A DNA stretch of 64,000 bases from Mycobacterium adipatum (GCF_001644575.1 NZ_CP015596.1:5208001-5272000); one strand, 5' to 3'; counted from the stretch's first letter, positions 36,953-46,297 are shown. Translations and numbers: made by a program. The notes: a model not told the origin generated them from the sequence alone.

Positions 36953-38466
36953 CGTGACTTTCCGGTCGCCAAAGACGTTGCGAGCCAACGATCCAGTTCG
37001 GTCACGGCGGTGTGCGCGCCGCGCCAGGCCAGGTGCGCATCGGGGCGGATCAGCATCATCTCGTCGCCCTGGTAGGTCAGCAGGCCGACATAGCCGCCGA
37101 GCCGGCGCTGCACGACAGCGACATTCTCACCGGGCGATACGTGGGCGGGCAGCAGTAGTGCCCATCGCCCGCCGAGCTCGCCGTGCAGCCGCGTGTGGGT
37201 GCCGTCCGGGCGCGTGCAGGCCAGATCCGCGATCCGGTCTCCCCGACGTGGCTTGGACCCGCGCGCACCGAGCGGACCCTTGCGATAGCTCACCCACAAC
37301 TGGGACGCGGTGTAGGTCATCCAGCGCTGCACGACGGGCAGACCGAATACCCGCGGGGCGACCCGGTCGCGCAGGAACCGTCCGATCGGATTGCTCGCGA
37401 TGTTGACTCGCGTCACCGTGCTGGTACCGCGTAAGACCTGCGCGGCCAACGGTCTCCGTTCGGCCTCGTAGGTGTCGATCAGGGCGTCGGACGCCAGCCG
37501 GCGCACGACCAGTGCCAGCTTGAACGCCAGATTCTCGGCGTCGCCGATACCGGTGAGCATCCCTTGCCCGCCGAACGGGGAGTGCGCGTGCGCGGCGTCG
37601 CCGGCGATCAGGATCCGGCCCCACCGGTAGCGCTCGGCGAGCCGGCGGTGCACGGTGAACACGCTCAGCCATTGCGGATCGCGGACCCGGACGTCGCGAC
37701 CGGTCCGCGCGGGCAGAATCGTCGCGATCCGCTCCAGGATGTCGCGGTCACCGGGCACCTCCTGCTGCCCGGGGTCATAGGCGAAGACCCGCCACAGGTC
37801 ATCGGCCCCGGACGGGTCGGGCATCGGCATCACACCGATCAGACCGTCGGGATGTATCCAGCCCGACGTGCCCCCTCGGTCGACATCCCAGTCCAAGCGC
37901 ACATCCGCCAGCAGGAATCGCTCGCTGAGTTTGACCCCGGGAAAGTCGATGGCCGCCGAACGCCGCGTCACACTGGACGTGCCGTCACATCCCACCACCC
38001 ATTGCGCCCGGATCGTCTTGCCATCATCGAGCTCGGCCAGTGCGCCGTGCTCCTCGTGGCGCACGCCGATCACGACTGTTGCCCATTGCGGAGTCACGCC
38101 GAGCTCGGCCAGCCTGCACCGCAGCGCCGCCTCGACCCTCGCCTGGGACACCACCATCGGAGGCGCGGCGGTACCCATCCCTGGATCACCGAATTCAACT
38201 GTCATCAAGGGTTTTCCACCGAGATAGCTGGTGATTCGCATGGCCCGCAAAGACTCCTGTGGCAGGGCCCCGAGCGCACCGATACGGCCGAGCACCTCCG
38301 ATCCGCGGGCGTGCAGGAAGTTCGCCCGCGACGTCGTCGCCGGACCGTCGGCGCGATCGACGATCCGCACCGACAGGCCGTGCAGACGCAGTGCGCACGC
38401 CAGCGTGAGGCCCGTCGGGCCGGCACCCACGACCACCACGTCGACGTCGGTCGGAGTCGAGTTCAC
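36949..38466 (-). CDS. FAD-dependent aromatic monooxygenase (UbiH/PheA/TetX family)
   Basis: A 505-residue group A flavin monooxygenase. It has an N-terminal FAD fold VVVVGAGPTGLTLACAL, the DG motif WVVGCDGTSSVTRR, and the second FAD block ILIAGDAAHAHSPFGGQGM. The C-terminal 100 residues form a thioredoxin-like domain as in PheA-type hydroxylases. Substrates of this family are phenols or polyketides; here it is unknown. The GTG at 38466 is chosen because it follows a TACGAT -10 by 7 nt (leaderless) and matches the family N-terminus. Longer frames upstream cross the operator. It is coupled to the TetR gene. Confidence 0.9.
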   Translation of the reverse strand: MNSTPTDVDVVVVGAGPTGLTLACALRLHGLSVRIVDRADGPATTSRANFLHARGSEVLGRIGALGALPQESLRAMRITSYLGGKPLMTVEFGDPGMGTAAPPMVVSQARVEAALRCRLAELGVTPQWATVVIGVRHEEHGALAELDDGKTIRAQWVVGCDGTSSVTRRSAAIDFPGVKLSERFLLADVRLDWDVDRGGTSGWIHPDGLIGVMPMPDPSGADDLWRVFAYDPGQQEVPGDRDILERIATILPARTGRDVRVRDPQWLSVFTVHRRLAERYRWGRILIAGDAAHAHSPFGGQGMLTGIGDAENLAFKLALVVRRLASDALIDTYEAERRPLAAQVLRGTSTVTRVNIASNPIGRFLRDRVAPRVFGLPVVQRWMTYTASQLWVSYRKGPLGARGSKPRRGDRIADLACTRPDGTHTRLHGELGGRWALLLPAHVSPGENVAVVQRRLGGYVGLLTYQGDEMMLIRPDAHLAWRGAHTAVTELDRWLATSLATGKSR

Positions 38467-38475
38467 CCGCAATAT

Positions 38476-38493
38476 CGTAACGGTACCGTTTCG
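38476..38493. promoter_or_regulatory. TetR-type palindromic operator
   Basis: CGTAACGGTACCGTTTCG is an 18-bp inverted repeat with one mismatched pair, centred between 38484 and 38485. It ends 10 nt before the monooxygenase GTG and overlaps the leftward -10 (TACGAT, plus-strand positions about 38473-38478), an ideal place for repression by the co-encoded TetR protein. Confidence 0.75.
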
Positions 38494-38599
38494 TAATGAA
38501 AAGACCTCTTGCCAACGCGGCGGCGCAATTACTAGGATATGCAAGTATCTCGGCCCTGCGCCGAGCCTCGAACTCTGCTCACCCTTTCGGACGGATGCC

Positions 38600-40120
38600 A
38601 TGACCACACAGATCCCGCACTTCATCGACGGCGAGCGCAGCACCCTCGCCTCCACCCGCACCGCCGATGTGCTCAACCCCAGCACCGGCCAGGTCCAGGC
38701 CCAGGTGCTGCTGGCCTCGAAGTCCGACGTCGACGCCGCGGTCGCCTCCGCCGTCGCGGCCCAGAAGGTGTGGGCCGCCTACAACCCGCAGCGGCGGGCC
38801 CGCGTCTTCATGCGCTTCGTCGACCTGGTCAACCAGAACGCCGATGAGCTGGCCCAGCTACTGTCCATCGAACACGGCAAGACCGTCGCCGACTCGCTCG
38901 GGGACATCCAGCGCGGTATCGAGGTCATCGAGTTCGCGATCGGCATCCCGCACCTGCTCAAGGGCGAGTTCACCGAGGGCGCGGGCACCGGTATCGATGT
39001 GTACTCGATCCGTCAGCCGCTCGGCGTCGTCGCCGGCATCACCCCGTTCAACTTCCCCGCGATGATCCCGCTGTGGAAGGCCGGACCGGCACTGGCATGC
39101 GGAAATGCGTTCATCCTCAAGCCTTCCGAGCGCGACCCCTCGGTGCCGCTGCGCCTGGCCGAGCTGTTCATCGAGGCCGGCCTGCCCCCGGGTGTCTTCC
39201 AGGTGGTCCAGGGCGACAAGGAGGCCGTCGACGCCATCCTGACCCATCCCGACATCCAGGCCGTCGGGTTCGTCGGGTCCTCCGATATCGCGCAGTACAT
39301 CTACTCCACCGCGGCCGCGCACGGGAAGCGCAGCCAGTGCTTCGGTGGCGCCAAGAACCACATGATCATCATGCCCGACGCCGACCTGGACCAGGCCGTC
39401 GATGCGCTGATCGGCGCCGGCTACGGCAGCGCCGGCGAGCGGTGCATGGCGATCAGCGTCGCCGTCCCCGTCGGCGAAGAGACGGCAAACCGACTGCGCA
39501 ACAAGCTCGTTGAGCGCGTGAAGCAGCTGCGCGTCGGCCACAGCCTGGACCCCAAGGCCGACTACGGGCCGCTGGTCACCGGCGCAGCGCTGGAGCGGGT
39601 CCGCGACTACATCGGCCAGGGTGTGGAGGCCGGCGCTGAATTGGTGGTCGACGGCCGGGAACGCGCCACCGACGAACTGACCTTCGATGACCAGAGCTTG
39701 GAGAAGGGCTACTTCATCGGGCCGACCCTCTTCGATCACGTCACTCCCGAGATGTCCATCTACACCGACGAGATCTTCGGTCCGGTGCTGTGCATCGTGC
39801 GTGCCGAGGATTACGAAGCGGCGCTGGAGCTGCCCACCAAGCACGAGTACGGCAACGGCGTGGCGATCTTCACCCGTGACGGTGACGCGGCCCGCGACTT
39901 CGTGTCCCGGGTGCAGGTCGGCATGGTCGGGGTGAACGTACCGATCCCGGTTCCGGTGGCGTATCACACCTTCGGCGGCTGGAAGCGGTCCGGCTTCGGC
40001 GATCTCAACCAGCACGGGCCCGCGTCGATCCAGTTCTACACCAAGGTCAAGACCGTCACCGAGCGGTGGCCCTCGGGCATCAAGGATGGCGCCGAATTCG
40101 TCATCCCCACCATGAAGTAG
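38600..40120 (+). CDS. mmsA: CoA-acylating methylmalonate-semialdehyde dehydrogenase
   Basis: A 506-residue aldehyde dehydrogenase that converts (methyl)malonate semialdehyde to propionyl- or acetyl-CoA in valine catabolism. The active-site Cys282 lies in AGERCMAIS. The NAD-binding and family blocks GITPFNFPAMIPLWK and GSSDIAQYIY are present. The frame is open upstream, but the ATG at 38600 gives MTTQIPHFIDGERS, the family start. It begins a rightward operon with an acyl-CoA dehydrogenase (6-nt gap) and mmsB. It matches Rv0753c. Confidence 0.95.
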   Translation: MTTQIPHFIDGERSTLASTRTADVLNPSTGQVQAQVLLASKSDVDAAVASAVAAQKVWAAYNPQRRARVFMRFVDLVNQNADELAQLLSIEHGKTVADSLGDIQRGIEVIEFAIGIPHLLKGEFTEGAGTGIDVYSIRQPLGVVAGITPFNFPAMIPLWKAGPALACGNAFILKPSERDPSVPLRLAELFIEAGLPPGVFQVVQGDKEAVDAILTHPDIQAVGFVGSSDIAQYIYSTAAAHGKRSQCFGGAKNHMIIMPDADLDQAVDALIGAGYGSAGERCMAISVAVPVGEETANRLRNKLVERVKQLRVGHSLDPKADYGPLVTGAALERVRDYIGQGVEAGAELVVDGRERATDELTFDDQSLEKGYFIGPTLFDHVTPEMSIYTDEIFGPVLCIVRAEDYEAALELPTKHEYGNGVAIFTRDGDAARDFVSRVQVGMVGVNVPIPVPVAYHTFGGWKRSGFGDLNQHGPASIQFYTKVKTVTERWPSGIKDGAEFVIPTMK

Positions 40121-40126
40121 GCGCCG

Positions 40127-41281
40127 ATGTTCGAGCTGGATGACGACGAGCGCGTCATCACCGAAACCGCAGCCGCCTTCGCCGAGAAACGCATCGCGCC
40201 GTTCGCACTGGTTTGGGATGAGTCCCACCACTTCCCGACCGATGTGTTGCGGGCGGCCGCCGAGCTGGGGATGGCCGGCATCTACTGCGCCGAGGATGCC
40301 GGCGGGAGCGGGCTCCGGCGACTGGACGCGGTGCGCATCTTCGAAGCGCTCGCCACCGCCGACCCCACGATCGCGGCGTTCCTGTCCATCCACAACATGT
40401 GTGCGTGGATGGTGGACAGCTTCGGCACCGACGAACAACGCAAGACCCTGGTGCCCCGGCTCGCGTCGATGGAGTCCATCGCCAGCTACTGCCTGACCGA
40501 GCCCGGAGCGGGATCCGATGCCGCGGCGTTGCGCACCAAGGCCGTTCGGGACGGCGACCATTACGTGCTGGACGGGGTGAAACAGTTCATCTCGGGCGCG
40601 GGCGTCTCGGACGTCTATGTGGTGATGGCCCGCACCGGCGCCGACGGACCACGCGGCATCTCGGCTTTCGTCGTCGAAAAAGACACGCCTGGGGTGAGTT
40701 TCGGCACCGACGAACAGAAGATGGGCTGGAACGCCCAGCCCACCGCCCAGGTCGTGTTCGAGGGCGCCCGGGTGCCCGCCGATGCCCTGCTGGGTGGCAC
40801 CGAGGGCACCGGGTTCGGTATCGCGATGAACGGCCTCAACGGTGGGCGCATCAACATCGCGGCATGCTCACTGGGTGGTGCGCAGGCGGCCTACGACAAG
40901 ACGGTGGCGTATCTGGCCGACCGGCAGGCCTTCGGCGGCGCCCTGCTCGACGAGCCGACCATCCGGTTCGCGCTCGCCGATATGGCGACCGGACTGGAAA
41001 CATCGCGAAACATGTTGTGGCGGGCGGCCTCCGCGCTGGACAGTAACCACCCGGACAAGGTGACGCTGTGCGCGATGGCCAAGCGCTATGTCACCGACAC
41101 CTGCTATCAGGTCGCCGACCAGGCGCTGCAGCTGCACGGCGGCTACGGCTACCTCAAGGAGTACGGGCTGGAGAAGATCGTCCGCGATCTCCGGGTGCAT
41201 CGCATCCTCGAGGGCACCAACGAAATCATGCGCGTGGTCATCGGCCGGGCGGAAGCCGCCCGCGCCAGGGCCGCCGGCTAA
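40127..41281 (+). CDS. fadE9: Isobutyryl-CoA-type acyl-CoA dehydrogenase (FadE9-like)
   Basis: A 384-residue flavin-dependent acyl-CoA dehydrogenase, probably oxidising isobutyryl-CoA to methacrylyl-CoA in valine breakdown. The signatures YCLTEPGAGSDAAAL and QLHGGYGYLKEYGLEKIVRD are present, and the catalytic Glu362 sits in ILEGTNEIMR. It lies between mmsA and mmsB with short gaps and matches Rv0752c in sequence and order. Confidence 0.93.
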   Translation: MFELDDDERVITETAAAFAEKRIAPFALVWDESHHFPTDVLRAAAELGMAGIYCAEDAGGSGLRRLDAVRIFEALATADPTIAAFLSIHNMCAWMVDSFGTDEQRKTLVPRLASMESIASYCLTEPGAGSDAAALRTKAVRDGDHYVLDGVKQFISGAGVSDVYVVMARTGADGPRGISAFVVEKDTPGVSFGTDEQKMGWNAQPTAQVVFEGARVPADALLGGTEGTGFGIAMNGLNGGRINIAACSLGGAQAAYDKTVAYLADRQAFGGALLDEPTIRFALADMATGLETSRNMLWRAASALDSNHPDKVTLCAMAKRYVTDTCYQVADQALQLHGGYGYLKEYGLEKIVRDLRVHRILEGTNEIMRVVIGRAEAARARAAG

Positions 41282-41300
41282 CGAGAGGCAGGGCACAAAG

Positions 41301-42179
41301 ATGAGCACCGTCGCTTTTCTGGGACTGGGAAACATGGGTGGTCCGATGGCCGCCAACCTACTGGCGGCCGGCCATGCCGTGCAGGGCTTCGACCCCGTCG
41401 CCGCGGCGAAGGACGCCGCCAAGGCCCACGGCGCCAGCGTTTTCGACAGCGGCGCCGAGGCCGTGGCCGGGGCCGATGTGGTGATCACCATGTTGCCCAA
41501 CGGCGCGCTGGTGAAGAGCTGCTATGCGGAGATCCTGCCCAAGGCCGCCGAAGGTGCGCTGTTCATCGACAGTTCCACCATCTCGGTCGATGACGCCCGC
41601 GAGTTGCACACGCTGGCCGCCGAGCATGGCTTCGCCCAGCTCGACGCGCCGGTGTCCGGCGGTGTCAAGGGCGCGGTGGCCGGCACGCTGGCGTTCATGG
41701 TCGGCGGCGACGCCGAGGCCGTCGAGCGCGGCCGCCCCGTGCTGGAAGCGATGGCGGGCAAGATCATTCACTGCGGCGCCTCGGGCGCGGGACAGGCCGC
41801 CAAGGTGTGCAACAACATGGTGCTGGCGGTGCAGCAGATCGCCGTCGGCGAGGCCTTCGTACTCGCCGAGAAGCTCGGGCTCGACAAACAGTCGCTGTTC
41901 GACGTGATCACCGGCGCCACCGGCAACTGCTGGTCGGTGCACACGAACTGCCCGGTGCCCGGGCCCGTTCCCACGTCACCGGCCAACCATGATTTCAAGC
42001 CGGGTTTCGCGACCGCGCTGATGAACAAGGACCTCGGTTTGGCGATGGACGCCGTCGGGTCGACGGGTTCGGCAGCACCGCTGGGCAGCCATGCGGCCGA
42101 GATCTACGCCGAATTCGCCAAGGGTCACGCCGACAAGGACTTCAGCGCGGTCATCGAGTACCTGCGCAACGGCTGCTAG
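41301..42179 (+). CDS. mmsB: 3-hydroxyisobutyrate dehydrogenase
   Basis: A 292-residue beta-hydroxyacid dehydrogenase that oxidises 3-hydroxyisobutyrate to methylmalonate semialdehyde, the substrate of MmsA. The nucleotide fold FLGLGNMGGPMAANL, the substrate motif DAPVSGGVKGA and catalytic Lys168 in GQAAKVCNNM are visible. The ATG at 41301 is preceded by a GAGAGG-type site. It is the last gene of the valine operon and is followed by a hairpin. Confidence 0.95.
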   Translation: MSTVAFLGLGNMGGPMAANLLAAGHAVQGFDPVAAAKDAAKAHGASVFDSGAEAVAGADVVITMLPNGALVKSCYAEILPKAAEGALFIDSSTISVDDARELHTLAAEHGFAQLDAPVSGGVKGAVAGTLAFMVGGDAEAVERGRPVLEAMAGKIIHCGASGAGQAAKVCNNMVLAVQQIAVGEAFVLAEKLGLDKQSLFDVITGATGNCWSVHTNCPVPGPVPTSPANHDFKPGFATALMNKDLGLAMDAVGSTGSAAPLGSHAAEIYAEFAKGHADKDFSAVIEYLRNGC

Positions 42180-42180
42180 G

Positions 42181-42209
42181 CCGCCGCGCCATTCGGCGCT
42201 ACGCGGCGG
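42181..42209. terminator. Hairpin between convergent mmsB and HAD gene
   Basis: CCGCCGCG (42181-42188) pairs with CGCGGCGG (42202-42209) across a 13-nt loop between the stops at 42179 and 42199. It may serve as a bidirectional terminator although it lacks a U-run. Confidence 0.4.
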
Positions 42210-43029
42210 ACGGGTTGTGCTGGTCCCACCAGCGTGCGTGTAACCGGCGACAGTTCGCCAGTCGCAATGCGTCCCCGGTGCCGCCGTACCCGGCCCGCAC
42301 CGCGGCGGCCGTCTGGGCGCCGCGCTGGCCCGCGTCGGCGGCGATGAGCACCGTGGCCAGACCGGCGGCGTTGGCGGCACGCAGCCCCGCGGGCGAACCG
42401 GCGACCGCCAGCGCGTCGTGCGGCGCGACTCCGAGTTCGGCGAGAGCATGCCCGAACAGCCGGGGCGCACTGTCGGAACCGACGTCGTCGGCGGTCACCA
42501 CGGATTCCACCAGACCGTCACCCACGAGCTGGCGCACCAGCGGCTCGGCCCAGCTGCGCCGCCCGGTGGTGACGACGCTGACCGGGATGTGCGCGATGAA
42601 CGCATCCATCACCAGGTCGACCAGGCCTGGGCGCGGGGCGAGACCGGCGTCGAGGATCATCTCCTCGAACATCATCTCCTTGGCGGCGCAGATCTCGTCG
42701 ACGAGCAGGCTGACCAGCACATCGCATTCCGTGCCGACACAGCGTTTGCGCAGTTCGGCGGCGACGCGCTGACGTTCGTCGGGTAGCGCCATCAGCTGCT
42801 GGTAACGCCCGACGCTCCACTGCAGGTCGAGCCCCAGGGACGCGAACGCGGCGTTGTAGACCACGCGATGCCCGTCGAGGTCCAGATCCGACAGCGCATC
42901 CAGGTCGAACACCACCGCGCGCAGCGGGTAACCTGCCGGGCCGTCGGGCTCGTCGCCGTACCACCAGAACTGACCGGCCACGGGCCATGCTTTTTCCTCG
43001 TGCAGGGGCATGGCATCACAGTGGCTCAC
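42199..43029 (-). CDS. HAD-superfamily hydrolase (CbbY/beta-PGM-like)
   Basis: A 276-residue haloacid-dehalogenase-type phosphohydrolase. Motif I is FDLDAL (Asp nucleophile and +2 Asp present), motif II Thr is in SVVTTGRRSW, and the acidic motif IV region is VVTADDVGSDSAP. A helical cap lies between. The substrate is unknown. The GTG at 43029 gives the longest form; an ATG at 43011 is also possible and neither has a clear ribosome site. It is divergent from the NarL-type regulator. Confidence 0.82.
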   Translation of the reverse strand: MSHCDAMPLHEEKAWPVAGQFWWYGDEPDGPAGYPLRAVVFDLDALSDLDLDGHRVVYNAAFASLGLDLQWSVGRYQQLMALPDERQRVAAELRKRCVGTECDVLVSLLVDEICAAKEMMFEEMILDAGLAPRPGLVDLVMDAFIAHIPVSVVTTGRRSWAEPLVRQLVGDGLVESVVTADDVGSDSAPRLFGHALAELGVAPHDALAVAGSPAGLRAANAAGLATVLIAADAGQRGAQTAAAVRAGYGGTGDALRLANCRRLHARWWDQHNPSAA

Positions 43030-43114
43030 ATCACACCCCGGCCGCTTCCCCCAAAAGGGGGATTGGCCATGCCAGGTTGGCCCGCGAATGGGGTGGGCCG
43101 CCCGTCCGCCCCTC

Positions 43115-43120
43115 TACAGT
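43115..43120 (+). promoter_or_regulatory. -10 element (TACAGT) of NarL-type regulator
   Basis: TACAGT ends 6 nt before the ATG at 43127, with no Shine-Dalgarno between, so the message is probably leaderless. Confidence 0.6.
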
Positions 43121-43126
43121 GATGCC

Positions 43127-43789
43127 ATGGCGCCCTCCAGCCCGCTGCGCCTTGTGCTGGTCGACGACCATGAAATGGTCATCGAGGGCCTCAAGGCCAT
43201 GCTGATGACCTTCGATGACCGCGTGCGGGTCGTCGGGCAGGCCATCGGCGCCGAACAGGCCATCGACGTAGTGCAGGATCTACAGCCCGACATCGTGCTG
43301 TGCGATGTTCGGATGCAGGGTTCCAGCGGGCTGGATCTCTGTCTGGCCCTGCGCGAACACGACCCGAACCGCAAGGTCGTGATGCTGTCGGTCTACGACG
43401 ACGAGCAGTACCTCTTCCAGGCGCTGCGGGTCGGGGCGTCGGGCTATCTGCTCAAGAGCATCAGCAGCGACGAACTGGTGCGCCAACTGGAGTTCGTGCA
43501 CCGCGGTCAGACCGCGATCGATCCGGGAATGGCCGCACGCGCCGCCGATACCGCCGCGCGCTTGCAGCGCGACGAATTCTGGCCGGGGGTCCGGCAGGGG
43601 CTCACCCAGCGCGAGAGCGAGATCCTGTCCTACGTCGTCAACGGGCTGTCCAACCGCGGGATCGCCACCAAGCTGGTGATCGGCGACGAGACCGTCAAAA
43701 CCCACCTGAGCTCCATCTACCGCAAGCTCGGCGTCAGCGACCGCACCGGTGCGGTGGCCACCGCGCTGCGGGAGGGGATCTACCGATGA
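43127..43789 (+). CDS. NarL/LuxR-family response regulator
   Basis: A 220-residue response regulator. The receiver domain has the Asp13/Asp14 acidic pair, phosphoacceptor Asp60 (VLCDVRMQG) and Lys in YLLKSI. A LuxR-type HTH follows at the C-terminus (LTQRESEILSYVVNGLSNRGIATKL...ETVKTHLSSIYRKLGV). The open frame extends upstream, but the ATG at 43127 gives the normal start. Its stop overlaps the kinase start (ATGA), making a co-translated pair. Confidence 0.94.
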   Translation: MAPSSPLRLVLVDDHEMVIEGLKAMLMTFDDRVRVVGQAIGAEQAIDVVQDLQPDIVLCDVRMQGSSGLDLCLALREHDPNRKVVMLSVYDDEQYLFQALRVGASGYLLKSISSDELVRQLEFVHRGQTAIDPGMAARAADTAARLQRDEFWPGVRQGLTQRESEILSYVVNGLSNRGIATKLVIGDETVKTHLSSIYRKLGVSDRTGAVATALREGIYR

Positions 43790-44997
43790 CCCCCGCCGAG
43801 AAGCCCCCGACCCGCCATAACGTCCTGACCGCCGATCGCGAGCTCGCGCTGCTACGCGAGCTGATCCAGGCGACCTCCAGCGGGCCGGGCGTGGAACCGC
43901 TGGCCGCGGCCGCCACCCGGATGATCACCGATGCCACCGCCACCGACGTGTGCTTCGTGCACGTTCTCGACGACACCGAACGCTCGCTGACGCTCACCGG
44001 AGCGACCCCACCGTTCGACAGCGAGGTCGGCAAGATCCGGCTGCCGCTGGGCAGCGGGATCTCCGGCTGGGTGGCCAGTAACCGGCAGCCGGTGGTGATC
44101 AGCCACGACAAGGAGTCCGACCCCCGCTACCTGCCGTTCGAGTCGCTGCGCGGCTCGGATTTCACCTCGATGGTGTCGGTGCCGATGGAGACCGACCCGG
44201 GCGGGCTGGTCGGGGTGCTCAACGTGCACACCGTGCACCGGCGCGAATTCACCGGCCGTGACGTCGAGCTGCTGCTGGTGATCGGGCGGTTGATCGCCGG
44301 TGCGCTGCACCAGGCGCGGCTGCACCGCCAGCTGGTGGCCCGTGAACGGGCGCACGAGAATTTCGTCGAGCAGGTCATCGAGGCGCAGGAGCTCGAACGG
44401 CGCCGGCTGGCCGGCGATATCCATGACGGCATCTCCCAGCGCCTCGTCACCCTGTCCTACTGGTTGGACGCGGCGACCCGGGCGGTCGCCGACGACCCGC
44501 CCGCCGCCGGGGACCAGCTCGCCAAGGCCCGCGAGCTGGTGGATCTGACACTGCAGGAGGCGCGCGCCGCGATCAGTGGGCTTCGCCCGCCCGTGCTCGA
44601 CGATCTCGGCCTGGCGGGCGGCCTTGCCAGCCTGGCCCGTTCGATACCCGCACCCGCCATCGAGGTCGACCTCGCCCAGGACCGGCTACCCGATCACATC
44701 GAGCTGGCGCTGTACCGGATCGCCCAGGAGTGCCTGCAGAACGTGGTCAAACACGCCCAGGCCACGCACGCACGACTGACCTACGGTGTGCGAGACGCGA
44801 CTGCGCGGCTGGAAATCACCGACGACGGTGTGGGATTCGATACCTTCGAGCACCCGCTGGGCGGCGACGAGATGGGCGGCTACGGGTTGCTGTCGATGGC
44901 CGAGCGGGCCGAGATCGTCGGCGGCAGGCTGCACATCCGGTCCCGGCCGGACACCGGAACCACGGTCACCGCCACCATCCCGCTGCCGTCGAACTAG
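43786..44997 (+). CDS. GAF-domain NarX-type sensor histidine kinase
   Basis: A 403-residue soluble kinase. The GAF domain spans about residues 30-185 (RLPLGSGISGWVASNRQPVV). The HisKA_3 dimerisation helix has phosphoacceptor His213 in AGDIHDGISQRL. The HATPase region has YRIAQECLQNVVKHA, ITDDGVGFD and GGYGLLSMAERAEIVGG. The signal sensed by GAF (haem, nucleotide or other) is not evident; it differs from DosS/DosT in having one GAF domain. It pairs with the overlapping NarL-type regulator. Confidence 0.93.
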   Translation: MTPAEKPPTRHNVLTADRELALLRELIQATSSGPGVEPLAAAATRMITDATATDVCFVHVLDDTERSLTLTGATPPFDSEVGKIRLPLGSGISGWVASNRQPVVISHDKESDPRYLPFESLRGSDFTSMVSVPMETDPGGLVGVLNVHTVHRREFTGRDVELLLVIGRLIAGALHQARLHRQLVARERAHENFVEQVIEAQELERRRLAGDIHDGISQRLVTLSYWLDAATRAVADDPPAAGDQLAKARELVDLTLQEARAAISGLRPPVLDDLGLAGGLASLARSIPAPAIEVDLAQDRLPDHIELALYRIAQECLQNVVKHAQATHARLTYGVRDATARLEITDDGVGFDTFEHPLGGDEMGGYGLLSMAERAEIVGGRLHIRSRPDTGTTVTATIPLPSN

Positions 44998-45010
44998 CCG
45001 CTCCGACGGC
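44985..45010. terminator. Hairpin between convergent kinase and MarR genes
   Basis: GCCGTCG (44985-44991) pairs with CGACGGC (45004-45010) over a 12-nt loop that contains the kinase stop. It is a weak candidate for a shared terminator. Confidence 0.35.
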
Positions 45011-45018
45011 GCGGCCGG

Positions 45019-45522
45019 TCAGAAATCACCGGCATGGTGGCGCAGGGTCTCGATCGAGGCCGCCAGCGATTTCGACTCTTCGGCGGAGATGCCGATATCG
45101 GCGAAGACGTCCCTGTTGAGTGTCTCGGTCGCGTCCTCGACGGTGGAGCGCCCCAGTTCGGTGAGCCGCACCAGGGTGGTGCGGCCGTCGGTGGGGTGCG
45201 GCACCCGCTCGACCAAACCGTCGCTCTCCAACCGCCGGATGGCATGCGTGACGCTGGTGACGTGCACCTGAAGTCGGTCCGAGGCCTTCGTGATGGGCAG
45301 TTCGCCGTTGCGGCTGAACGCCAGCAGGCGCAACAGCTCGAACCGGGAGAAACTCAGGTCATAGGGCCGCAGCGCGGTTTCCACCCGGGCCAGCAGGATC
45401 TGGTGCGCCCGCATCACCGAGGTCACGGCCACCATGCCGTCGGCGACCGCACCCCAGCCGGCGCGCTCCCAGTTCGCGCGCGCCAGGGTGATGGGGTCGC
45501 GTTTGCCGGCAGGTGTGGGCAT
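45019..45522 (-). CDS. MarR-family regulator (Rv0737-like)
   Basis: A 167-residue winged-helix protein. The recognition region is LPITKASDRLQVHVTSVTHAIRRLESDGLVERVPHPTDGRTTLVRLT, the classic MarR HTH plus wing with the conserved D-x-R wing tip. It lies 58 nt after rslA on the same strand, as Rv0737 follows Rv0736, and may be part of the sigL operon. The ligand is unknown. Confidence 0.9.
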   Translation of the reverse strand: MPTPAGKRDPITLARANWERAGWGAVADGMVAVTSVMRAHQILLARVETALRPYDLSFSRFELLRLLAFSRNGELPITKASDRLQVHVTSVTHAIRRLESDGLVERVPHPTDGRTTLVRLTELGRSTVEDATETLNRDVFADIGISAEESKSLAASIETLRHHAGDF

Positions 45523-45580
45523 GACCTTTCTTACCGCACCGGCTGTCCGTTTCGGTCATCGCAGCGCCGATGGCGCACCC

Positions 45581-46297
45581 TCACAGCTGCTTCTCCAGCA
45601 GCACCTTCCCGTCGTCGGCGGAAACCAGTTGCACGGCCGCGATTTCATTCGGCGCCATCGCGACGTTGCCGCTCGGTAGCGCGGTGGCACCGGACAGGCC
45701 CAGCCAGGTGGCCACCTGAGTGCGGGAGCCGTCGCGCCCGATGACCACCATGCCGAGATTCTGTGCGGCGGCGTCGCGTTGGCCCCAGTCTCCGTAGCTG
45801 CAGGCCATGTCGATGCGGGTGCCCCAGCTGTAACCGGACATCGCGATGCTGGCGTTGATCGGCGTCTCGTTGACCTTGCGCATCTCCGTCATGGCGACGG
45901 CCGGCGGCGAACCCTGTTGCAGACCCAGGGTTTCCGGACGCATGGCCACGACGAGTCCACACACCAGCAGCGCGGCGGCCACCCCGATCGCGGTGGTCGT
46001 CACCCACCGGGACCGGCGGCGCCGGGCGCGCACCGTGTCGAGGACCCGCCCACGCAGTTCGGGGCGCAGCGGTGGGTCCGACGGTGCATTGTCGAGCGCT
46101 TCCACCTCGCCGAGGTCGACCATCGCCAGCAACGCCGGCATCCCGGTCAACTCGGCGACGCCACCGCGGCAGCGCGCGCAGGTCTGCAGGTGTGCCTCGA
46201 ATTCCCGTCGCTCCGCCGGTGACAACGCGCCCAGCACATAGCCGGCGTCCCAGGTGATGAAGGGGTCGCCCGTGGTCGACGGTTCGGTATCGGTCAT
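45581..46297 (-). CDS. rslA: RslA, zinc-binding anti-sigma factor of SigL
   Basis: A 238-residue membrane anti-sigma factor. The cytoplasmic ZAS domain has His36, Cys40 and Cys43 in HLQTCARC. One transmembrane helix follows (about 98-118, TTTAIGVAAALLVCGLVVAM), then an extracytoplasmic domain. In M. tuberculosis the zinc/thiol group of RslA releases SigL on oxidation. The ATG at 46297 overlaps the sigL stop (ATGA), which keeps sigma and anti-sigma in step. It matches Rv0736. Confidence 0.94.
   Translation of the reverse strand: MTDTEPSTTGDPFITWDAGYVLGALSPAERREFEAHLQTCARCRGGVAELTGMPALLAMVDLGEVEALDNAPSDPPLRPELRGRVLDTVRARRRRSRWVTTTAIGVAAALLVCGLVVAMRPETLGLQQGSPPAVAMTEMRKVNETPINASIAMSGYSWGTRIDMACSYGDWGQRDAAAQNLGMVVIGRDGSRTQVATWLGLSGATALPSGNVAMAPNEIAAVQLVSADDGKVLLEKQL

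Noticed and set aside
38858..40561. 567-codon frame antisense to mmsA/fadE
   Set aside because: It crosses two well-supported enzymes with catalytic residues in place.
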